Shown here: in pieces, positions 1-4,948 of the stretch
How the letters are laid out: the number at the start of each line of letters is the position of its first letter
How positions within the stretch are numbered: position 1 is the stretch's first letter
Origin: CAYYOS01 sp964473355
Lineage (GTDB): Bacteria > Pseudomonadota > Gammaproteobacteria > Burkholderiales > REEB80
Assembly (NCBI GenBank): GCA_964473355.1
Contig: CAYYOS010000122.1
Location: 1-7,599, forward strand
Reading direction: 5' to 3'
DNA: 7,599 nt
Position numbers and translations under genes: made by a program
Notes under the pieces: model-generated
Told to the model about the DNA's origin: nothing
Databases searched by the model: none
The model's input: only the letters and a program-made list of their open reading frames with translations

Positions 1-114
1 GCTATCCAGCATGTCGGCTGCCAAACTTAATTTGCGGGGTTCAAATACGCCGACGACGACGCAAGCTGTGCGCTGTTTCTCCGGGCTTCCGTTTTTTATG
101 CTAAATTCCACCAC
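1..114 (-). CDS. pepA: Leucyl aminopeptidase PepA (5' part only)
   Basis: Cytosolic M17-family metallo-aminopeptidase that removes N-terminal residues such as leucine; in E. coli PepA also binds DNA. Only the first 38 codons lie in the window and the gene runs off the left edge. The translation contains EFSIKNGSPEKQRTACVVVG followed by VFEPRKLS, which closely matches the E. coli PepA N-terminus as I recall it. The metal-binding and catalytic residues lie in the missing part. There are two adjacent GTG start candidates, at 114 and 111. An AAGGAG Shine-Dalgarno sequence (123-128) lies 8 nt from the first and 11 nt from the second. The 114 start has better spacing, while 111 aligns with the E. 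coli start. The gene diverges from lptF, as in E. coli. Identity is well supported despite the short length. Confidence 0.9.
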   Translation of the reverse strand, partial: MVEFSIKNGSPEKQRTACVVVGVFEPRKLSLAADMLDS

Positions 115-160
115 TTCAAGTGCTCCTTAAAATCAGCCTATCTTGTGCTAACCCGGCGTT

Positions 161-189
161 TTTATAAAACCTTACCGACCATATGTTGA
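161..189 (-). promoter_or_regulatory. Candidate sigma70 promoter for pepA
   Basis: Read on the minus strand, a -35-like TCAACA (184-189, 4 of 6 to consensus) is followed after 17 nt by a -10-like TATAAA (161-166, 5 of 6). Transcription would start near 154, leaving a leader of about 40 nt that includes the AAGGAG ribosome binding site. The -10 lies in the palindrome TTTATAAA (161-168). This is a by-eye prediction only. Confidence 0.4.
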
Positions 190-214
190 TTATTTTCCGA
201 ATTCTGCTTAAAAG
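186..214 (+). promoter_or_regulatory. Candidate promoter for lptF-lptG
   Basis: TTGATT (186-191) and TAAAAG (209-214) are separated by 17 nt, each matching 4 of 6 consensus bases, and TGC precedes the -10 closely. Transcription would begin about 15 nt before the lptF ATG. The lptF start has only a weak purine-rich stretch upstream (AAAGAAAAG, 216-224) in place of a clear Shine-Dalgarno. The match is modest, and other promoters in 115-235 are possible. Confidence 0.3.
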
Positions 215-235
215 TCAAAGAAAAGCGCAATTAAG

Positions 236-1315
236 ATGATTTTTCACCGCGCATTGCTGCGGGAACTCGCTCATACCATGTTAGCGGTTTTTGTTGTGCT
301 GCTAACTATCACCATCACCACCCTGGTCATTCGCTTTTTGGGCCAAGCGGCGAGTGGTGCCCTAGCCTCTGAGGCGGTCGTGGCATTTTTGGGGTTTAGC
401 ATGGTGAATTATTTGCCCGTGTTACTAAGCCTCACTTTATTCATAGCTGTTTTACTCACGCTAAGCCGTAGTTATAGAGACTCCGAAATGGTCGTATGGT
501 TTTGTTCGGGTCTAAGCATAACGGCATGGATACGCCCGGTGCTGTATTTCGCCGCACCGGTGATTTTAACTATCGCAGTGCTTAGCCTCTTCTTGTCACC
601 GTGGGCGCTGCAAAAGCGGGCAGAATTTAAACGCCAAATTGATAGCCGAGATGAATTAGCCGCGGTATCGCCGGGTGTATTTAAGGAATCCAGGCATTCC
701 GACCGGGTGTATTTTGTGGAAAGTTTCGCGGGTTCTGAGAGCGCGGTTCGCAATATCTTTATGCAGTCATCGCAACACCAAAAGCTGGGCGTAGTAGTGG
801 CACAAAAGGGCTATCAGATGCAAAGCGAAAACGGCGACCGTTTTTTAGTTTTGCTGAATGGCAGGCGTTACGAAGGCATGGCCGGCCTGCCCGATTTCAA
901 AATATTAGAATTCGAGCGCTATGCAGTGCGCGTCGAACCCTACGAGGCTAAGCTCGGCGCGCCCACGACCAGCGCTTTGTCCACGGCCAGCATATTGGCA
1001 AAGAAAACCTTACTTAATCAAGCGGAATTTCAATGGCGTGTGAGTTTGCCTTTGAGTGCACTGGTGTTGGCCTTGCTTGCCATCCCATTGAGCTTTGTCA
1101 ACCCCCGGGCGGGTCCGTCGTTCAATTTAATGCTGGCGCTGTTGATTTTTATGATTTACGGTAATTTTCTTAGCATCTCGCAAGCCTGGGTCGCTCAAAA
1201 TAAACTGAATTCCGATATCGGCTTATGGGGCGTACACGCAGTGATGATATTGTTGCTCATCTTCTTTTTCTACCGACAACTTTTCTTTGCTCGAATTTTT
1301 AGGCGCCGCGCATGA
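236..1315 (+). CDS. lptF: LPS export ABC transporter permease LptF
   Basis: One of the two transmembrane subunits of the LptB2FG extractor, which takes LPS out of the outer leaflet of the inner membrane and feeds it to the periplasmic Lpt bridge. The 359 residues match the family's usual length and layout. Hydrophobic segments lie at about 15-35, 58-76 and 100-120. A periplasmic beta-rich domain follows (about 125-265), then three more segments at about 270-288, 298-316 and 330-347. SRSYRDSEMVVW (78-89) is the family-typical cytoplasmic coupling region, and LAIPLSFVNPRAG (281-293) is the equivalent after TM4. The N-terminus (MIFHRALLREL) looks complete, which supports the ATG at 236. The last bases overlap lptG (ATGA), so the pair is probably translationally coupled. 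The ATPase LptB is not encoded here. Identification as LptF rather than LptG rests on gene order and the SRSYRDSEM region. Confidence 0.95.
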   Translation: MIFHRALLRELAHTMLAVFVVLLTITITTLVIRFLGQAASGALASEAVVAFLGFSMVNYLPVLLSLTLFIAVLLTLSRSYRDSEMVVWFCSGLSITAWIRPVLYFAAPVILTIAVLSLFLSPWALQKRAEFKRQIDSRDELAAVSPGVFKESRHSDRVYFVESFAGSESAVRNIFMQSSQHQKLGVVVAQKGYQMQSENGDRFLVLLNGRRYEGMAGLPDFKILEFERYAVRVEPYEAKLGAPTTSALSTASILAKKTLLNQAEFQWRVSLPLSALVLALLAIPLSFVNPRAGPSFNLMLALLIFMIYGNFLSISQAWVAQNKLNSDIGLWGVHAVMILLLIFFFYRQLFFARIFRRRA

Positions 1316-2385
1316 ATATTTTAGCTCGGTATCTTGCCAAAGAAATCTTTGCCAGCACCTTTTTTGTTTTCGCCGTATTGGTAACCTTATTCGCCTTCTT
1401 TGATTTAATTCATGAGTTAGGGGAGCTGGGCCGCGGCACTTACACCCTGGGAAAAATTTTAGCGTTTGTGAGCTTAGGGGTGCCCGGTCATGTGTACGAA
1501 ATGTTCCCCATTGCGGCGCTCATCGGGACCTTGATAGCGCTGGCGCAAATGGTTGCGCATTACGAATTTACCGTGATGCGTGTGTCGGGTTTGTCCTTGC
1601 AGCGGATTTCGTTGATCGTGTTGCAAACCGGTTTGGTTTTTGTGGCGCTTAGCTTTATTTTTGGCGAATTTATAGTACCGCCTGCGGAACGCCTGGCTCA
1701 AAAGATGCGATTACAAGCCACCCGCGCCGTTATTGCCCAGGAGTTCCGTTCCGGATTGTGGGTGAAAGACGCAATGAGTTTCGTGAACGTGCGCGAAGTG
1801 TTGCCGGATACCAATTTGGCCGATATCAAGATTTATGAATTCGATTCAGCGTGGCGCCTGCGTACTATCACCTTTGCCAAGACCGGAGAATATGAAAGCG
1901 AGAATCGCTGGCAATTGACCGACGTGACCCAAACCAAATTTGAGCCGGAGGGTGTAGCGGTGGTCAAGCTTGCCAAAGCACGGTGGTTTTCGGTGCTGCA
2001 TCCAGATATTTTAAACGTGTTATTGGTCGTGCCCGAGCAGATGTCTTCTTGGGCATTGTATTTTTACATGCAGCACCTAAAAGATAACAAACAAAAAACC
2101 ACGCGCTACGAGATTGCATTGTGGTCCAAATTAGCCTATCCCCTGGCGACGTTAGTTATGATGATGTTGGCTTTGCCGTTTTCGTCATTGCACGCGCGCA
2201 TGGGAGGCTTAAGTTCCAAGATTTTTGCAGGCATTATGGTGGGTCTGGCTTTTCATCTAGGCAATCGCTTGTTTGCTTATTTAGGGCTATTAAATAATTG
2301 GGCGCCCGCCTTCAGCGCAATTTTTCCGACGTTGGTTTTTTTAAGCATTGCGATACTACTAATGTGGTGGTTAGAAAAAAGATAG
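1312..2385 (+). CDS. lptG: LPS export ABC transporter permease LptG
   Basis: Partner permease of LptF in the inner-membrane LPS extractor. At 357 residues it has the same six-segment topology: hydrophobic stretches at about 12-32, 60-82, 100-122, 272-290, 304-322 and 335-353, with a soluble periplasmic jellyroll-type region between 125 and 265. The N-terminus MNILARYLAKEIFASTFFVF is typical of LptG. HYEFTVMRVSGLSLQRI (83-99) is the coupling region expected to contact LptB, and ALPFSSLHARMGGLSSKIF (287-305) is a second family hallmark. The ATG lies inside the lptF stop (4-nt overlap), indicating one operon with coupled translation. The stop codon is immediately followed by the left terminal repeat of a MITE-like element. 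If that element inserted here, it did so without truncating the protein, since the C-terminus (WWLEKR) looks normal. Confidence 0.95.
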   Translation: MNILARYLAKEIFASTFFVFAVLVTLFAFFDLIHELGELGRGTYTLGKILAFVSLGVPGHVYEMFPIAALIGTLIALAQMVAHYEFTVMRVSGLSLQRISLIVLQTGLVFVALSFIFGEFIVPPAERLAQKMRLQATRAVIAQEFRSGLWVKDAMSFVNVREVLPDTNLADIKIYEFDSAWRLRTITFAKTGEYESENRWQLTDVTQTKFEPEGVAVVKLAKARWFSVLHPDILNVLLVVPEQMSSWALYFYMQHLKDNKQKTTRYEIALWSKLAYPLATLVMMMLALPFSSLHARMGGLSSKIFAGIMVGLAFHLGNRLFAYLGLLNNWAPAFSAIFPTLVFLSIAILLMWWLEKR

Positions 2386-2420
2386 TTCCACATTCGAAAT
2401 AAAACGATAACTGCGTTAGC

Positions 2421-2471
2421 AGGCGCGCGGACTCGTTACCGGCTTGCCGGCCGTTTGCGGGGAGCGCGCCT
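2421..2471 (+). repeat. Nested GC-rich stem-loop, possible terminator of lptFG
   Basis: AGGCGCGC (2421-2428) pairs perfectly with GCGCGCCT (2464-2471). Nested inside is CCGGC-TT-GCCGG (2439-2450). The outer stem is followed by TTTA rather than a long U-tract, so it is at best an atypical intrinsic terminator. It lies inside the TIR-bounded element, 36 nt after the lptG stop. Confidence 0.4.
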
Positions 2472-2473
2472 TT

Positions 2474-2543
2474 ACCCCGCCTCCCGCCCCGGATGCTTTT
2501 GGCAACGCCGTCCCGTCAAGCGGGATCGAGATGTCGGCGGGGT
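2474..2543. repeat. Second nested stem-loop inside the MITE-like element
   Basis: ACCCCGCC (2474-2481) is perfectly complementary to GGCGGGGT (2536-2543). Between them sits the hairpin TCCCG-TCAAG-CGGGA (2511-2525) and a small GGC-AAC-GCC (2501-2509). Two consecutive nested stems in about 120 bp suggest selection on RNA or DNA structure rather than coding. Confidence 0.5.
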
Positions 2544-2592
2544 GTCTTCGGCTCCTCGCCGTACTTAGTTGTACTGTCTTCGTCGCCTCATC
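2543..2592. repeat. Imperfect 18-bp direct repeat around a GTAC-TTAGTT-GTAC motif
   Basis: TGTCTTCGGCTCCTCGCC (2543-2560) and TGTCTTCGTCGCCTCATC (2575-2592) agree at 14 of 18 positions. Between them lies GTAC-TTAGTT-GTAC (2561-2574), in which the two GTAC boxes can pair. This unit resembles dispersed intergenic repeats I have seen in betaproteobacterial genomes, but I cannot confirm the family. Confidence 0.4.
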
Positions 2593-2636
2593 CTCGCCGC
2601 CTTGTTCTCCTTTTATTACGAATGTGGAAGCGCTTC

Positions 2637-3020
2637 TTAGCAGATAAGTTTATGTACACTAATAAGCCGTGTGCCGCCGATGCGGTCGTGCCAGAACTGG
2701 CAATCTTTATCAAATAGCGCCCAAATAACACCGAATCCCAGCCCCACACTTAAGCTCGCCAACGCAAAACGTCGCAGTGCTTGCTTGAGATTTAGCGTGT
2801 GGCCGTTCGCCGTGACCACGCGAATCCGCCAAGTTTTCATGGCTAAGGTTTGGCCGCCATGCGTCCAAAACCAAATAAAGTAGCTCGCCACTGCCACCAG
2901 TAAATAAAGTTGAAAGATTATTCTAGGAACTTTAAAAGCTTGGGTGAGTGCCAAAAAAATGAATGCGGCAAAAAAAAGGACGGCTAACAACAGTAACGCT
3001 TCATAAAGCATGCACGCCAA
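2637..3020 (-). CDS. RDD family membrane protein
   Basis: Small integral membrane protein of unknown function, located after lptG in an order I associate with betaproteobacteria. Starting at TTG 3020 it has 127 residues with hydrophobic segments at about 6-26, 38-53 and 86-103. RDD-family hallmarks are GGQTLAMKTWRIRVV (55-69), in which QT and MKTWRIRVV match the usual GQTxGK..lglrV block, and the C-terminal HDRIGGTRLI (111-120), containing the conserved D-R..G-T. The TTG start is doubtful. The frame stays open upstream to the TAG at 3069-3071, and the residues before TTG read PTEPTPKFVTR, then LACMLYEA. The arginine expected in the first RDD motif (CGT, 3021-3023) lies outside the TTG-initiated protein. 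The likelier start is the ATC at 3057-3059, 6 nt from an AGGAG, giving about 140 residues. Convergent with lptG and divergent from the mutS2-like gene. Confidence 0.8.
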   Translation of the reverse strand: MACMLYEALLLLAVLFFAAFIFLALTQAFKVPRIIFQLYLLVAVASYFIWFWTHGGQTLAMKTWRIRVVTANGHTLNLKQALRRFALASLSVGLGFGVIWALFDKDCQFWHDRIGGTRLISVHKLIC

Positions 3021-3088
3021 ACGCGTGACAAATTTGGGGGTGGGTTCAGTCGGTGGGATAACCAGCTCCTAGCATCGGGCGAACGGCA

Positions 3089-3117
3089 ACTCTAGCAGGG
3101 CTGGCAATGCTTGTCAT
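3089..3117 (-). promoter_or_regulatory. Candidate promoter for the RDD gene, overlapped by a palindrome
   Basis: On the minus strand ATGACA (3112-3117, 5 of 6) is followed after 17 nt by TAGAGT (3089-3094, 4 of 6), with TGC immediately before it, forming an extended -10. Transcription would start near 3082, just upstream of the AGGAG at 3066-3070, which fits initiation near 3059. By-eye prediction. Confidence 0.4.
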
Positions 3118-3122
3118 TGCCA
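3102..3122. promoter_or_regulatory. Perfect 8-bp inverted repeat, possible operator
   Basis: TGGCAATG (3102-3109) and CATTGCCA (3115-3122) form a perfect palindrome with a 5-nt centre (CTTGT). It overlaps the -35 of the candidate RDD promoter and lies 50 nt before the mutS2-like start. It is not followed by a T-tract, so a protein-binding site is more likely than a terminator. No regulator is identifiable. Confidence 0.4.
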
Positions 3123-3171
3123 TGTCCATTAAAATGGCGCACCCCCAAAGAAAAATGCACATTCAGGTAAA

Positions 3172-4746
3172 ATGCGCCCCATGGAATCCGACCTTAAAGC
3201 CATAGAATTCGACCTGGTTCGCCGCCTTTTAGCACAATTGACCTTTTCCCCTTATGGGGCGGACGCGGTTCGGGAACTCACCCCGGCACCAAACTTACAG
3301 ATCGCGCAGCAAATGCAAGCGTCCGTGACGGCAGCTCGCCAGGCGGTGGATGCAGCCCGCATTCCACGGCTGCCTAGTGTGCCGGATATTCGCGCCGCTT
3401 TGAGACAAGCCGGTCAAGTTGGCGCCGCCCTCTCCGCCAATGCATTGGCGAACGTCAGTCAAGTTATCGCAGTGGGCGAAATTTTACGCGTGCTCGTTGA
3501 TGAATTTCCGGCGTTATACCCCGCAGCGGGTGATTTGTTGAGCCCCGCGGAATTAGTAAATTTGCTGGGCCGTACCGTTACACCGGCGGGGAGGTTACGG
3601 GATGACGCCAGCCCCGAGTTGGCTGGTTTGCACCAACAATTCCATACGCTAAGGTTGGAGGCAGAGGCAAAAGTAAAGTCGCGCATGCAATTGCCGGATC
3701 TTCGCGAGGCATTTGACCATAATCCCAAAGTGATATGGCAAGGTGCGAGGGCGGTTTTTGCTATCAAGCAAATGTACGTCGAGCGCATTAAAGCCGTGCG
3801 CCGCGGCACTTCCGGCGGTGGCCGCGATGTATTAATCGAACCGATGGAGGTGGTGGCCGATAATAACCGTCTGGAGACCTTAGCCAACCAAATCGAAGCG
3901 CAAAACCAAATTGTGCTGCGGGCCATAACTGATAGCGTGCGGAAATTTTCTCCCGACCTTAACCGCTTAGCGGATGCCATCACTTGGATAGATCTGGCAG
4001 TCGCAGCAGGTAAATTGAGCGCCGAATTAAATGCGGCGCCCCCCGAACTTGTCGAGGCGCCGCTCGTCGAGCTTAACGGTGCTTACCACCCGCAGTTATT
4101 GTTGCAGTATCGTGATCGCCACATAGCGCAACTAAAACCGCTCACTATCAGTTTGGGTGAGGTGCACCCTCTACTGCTGATCACGGGCCCCAACACGGGC
4201 GGCAAAACAGTCGTCTTAAAAACGGTAGGCCTTTTGGTTAGCATGGCGCACTGCGGGCTGCACCTTCCCAGTGAGGGTAAGTGCGTTGTTGGAAATTTCC
4301 AAAGAATAATTGTGGATGTTGGGGATAAACAAAGTTTGTATCATCACCTCTCAACGTTTGCCGGGCACGTAGAAGTGCTAAAACGCCTTCTGCAAGAAGC
4401 CAACGAAAAAACGCTGGTGCTGATGGATGAGCTGGGCACCGGCACCGATCCGGAGGAGGGGGCGGCACTCGCCATGGCGGTGATCGACGAATTGGCGTTA
4501 CGCCGTGTACACGGTATTGTTACTACGCACCTCACGCCCCTAAAGGCATTCGCTGCCCAGCATCCATACCTGAAGAATGCTTCCATGCGCTTTGACTACG
4601 AAAACCTTTCGCCCACCTATGAGCTGGATTACGGCCAGCCTGGCGCGTCCTTTGGTTTAATCATTGCGGAAAAAAGTGGCTTAAGCAAAGACCTCATAGA
4701 AAAAGCGCGTGTTCATTTAGTTAAACTTAGCCGGCGCGCCCCATAG
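3172..4746 (+). CDS. MutS2-type DNA-binding ATPase, short form lacking Smr
   Basis: Homologue of the ABC-type ATPase MutS2, a cytosolic protein linked to recombination control and, in Firmicutes, ribosome rescue. The 524 residues have a MutS2-like N-terminus (ESDLKAIEFDLVRRLLAQL, 5-23). The lever/clamp block follows (about 205-256, with GTSGGGRDVLIEPMEVV and NNRLETL). The ATPase domain has Walker A GPNTGGKT (339-346), DVGDKQSLYHHLSTFAGHV (382-400), Walker B LVLMDELGTGTDPEEGAA (415-432, D419/E420) and the H-loop TTHL (451-454). The protein stops soon after the family block ending near 516. Classical MutS2 is about 780 residues, with a long linker and a C-terminal Smr nuclease domain, both absent here. 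The ATG at 3172 has AGG 4 nt upstream; a second in-frame ATG is at 3181. It is not MutS proper, because the mismatch-recognition domain is missing. No Smr gene lies nearby. Confidence 0.85.
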   Translation: MRPMESDLKAIEFDLVRRLLAQLTFSPYGADAVRELTPAPNLQIAQQMQASVTAARQAVDAARIPRLPSVPDIRAALRQAGQVGAALSANALANVSQVIAVGEILRVLVDEFPALYPAAGDLLSPAELVNLLGRTVTPAGRLRDDASPELAGLHQQFHTLRLEAEAKVKSRMQLPDLREAFDHNPKVIWQGARAVFAIKQMYVERIKAVRRGTSGGGRDVLIEPMEVVADNNRLETLANQIEAQNQIVLRAITDSVRKFSPDLNRLADAITWIDLAVAAGKLSAELNAAPPELVEAPLVELNGAYHPQLLLQYRDRHIAQLKPLTISLGEVHPLLLITGPNTGGKTVVLKTVGLLVSMAHCGLHLPSEGKCVVGNFQRIIVDVGDKQSLYHHLSTFAGHVEVLKRLLQEANEKTLVLMDELGTGTDPEEGAALAMAVIDELALRRVHGIVTTHLTPLKAFAAQHPYLKNASMRFDYENLSPTYELDYGQPGASFGLIIAEKSGLSKDLIEKARVHLVKLSRRAP

Positions 4747-4821
4747 TTTTACCGTATTTTGATAAATTCGGCTAAACCGCTTGATTTTGTTAAAATCATT
4801 CATTTGGCAAGATACCCTTGA

Positions 4822-4851
4822 TCGACAGGCACGAGTTTGCCTACATAAAAT
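4822..4851 (+). promoter_or_regulatory. Sigma70-like promoter for the GT9-ligase unit
   Basis: TCGACA (4822-4827, 5 of 6 to TTGACA) and TAAAAT (4846-4851, 5 of 6 to TATAAT) are separated by 18 nt. This is the best promoter-like pair seen in the window. Transcription would start near 4858, giving a leader of about 90 nt before the ATG at 4949. Confidence 0.5.
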
Positions 4852-4853
4852 CG

Positions 4854-4883
4854 ACGCCGCTGAGGCGTAATCCTTCGGGGTTA
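4854..4883 (+). promoter_or_regulatory. Tandem 5'-leader hairpins with a UUCG tetraloop
   Basis: ACGCC-GCTGA-GGCGT (4854-4868) is followed at once by TAATCC-TTCG-GGGTTA (4868-4883), a 6-bp stem with one U-G pair closed by the very stable C(UUCG)G tetraloop. Both would lie at the extreme 5' end of the transcript predicted from the adjacent promoter. They may stabilise the mRNA or have a regulatory role. There is no U-tract after them, and no known riboswitch was recognised. Confidence 0.45.
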
Positions 4884-4948
4884 TGAATGTGGAAAGTTAT
4901 TAAAGCTACTAATGAACACCTTGCTTACCTGCCCTGCCAAGAATTTTT

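Larger units (their letters stand above)
2386..2629. mobile_element. MITE-like element, 244 bp, with 19-bp terminal inverted repeats
   Basis: The left end TTCCACATTCGAAATAAAA (2386-2404) and the reverse complement of the right end (2611-2629) agree at 18 of 19 positions, differing only at the twelfth base; the outer 11 bp are perfect. The interior contains no convincing gene. It is GC-rich, unlike its neighbours, and full of inverted repeats. The element exactly fills the gap between two convergent genes, starting at the base after the lptG stop and ending 7 nt before the RDD stop. I saw no clear target-site duplication. Possible interpretations are a non-autonomous transposon, a dispersed structured intergenic repeat, or a composite bidirectional terminator. 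The repeats are seen directly; mobility is inferred. Confidence 0.6.
4747..4948. other. Intergenic region before the glycosyltransferase gene
   Basis: No gene is supported here. Near the mutS2-like stop are a small CGG-CTAAA-CCG hairpin and a 7-bp AT-rich palindrome, TGATTTT-GTT-AAAATCA (4782-4798). Neither makes a canonical intrinsic terminator. The right half holds a promoter candidate and two hairpins, listed separately. Confidence 0.6.

Noticed and set aside
2444..2717. Short plus-strand reading frames (67 and 74 codons) inside and beyond the MITE-like element
   Set aside because: They lie in a structured, GC-biased repeat, have no ribosome binding site or recognisable protein, and one overlaps the RDD gene.
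3459..3983. Minus-strand reading frame of 174 codons
   Set aside because: It lies wholly antisense to the well-supported MutS2-like gene and its translation shows no domain-like pattern.
4783..4797. GATTTT-GTT-AAAATC palindrome as a rho-independent terminator of the mutS2-like gene
   Set aside because: The stem is entirely AT-rich apart from the outer G-C pair and no T-tract follows, so it does not fit an intrinsic terminator.
4847..4905. tRNA or known riboswitch in the leader hairpins
   Set aside because: No cloverleaf, TTCGA-type T-loop or acceptor pairing was found, and no riboswitch consensus was recognised.
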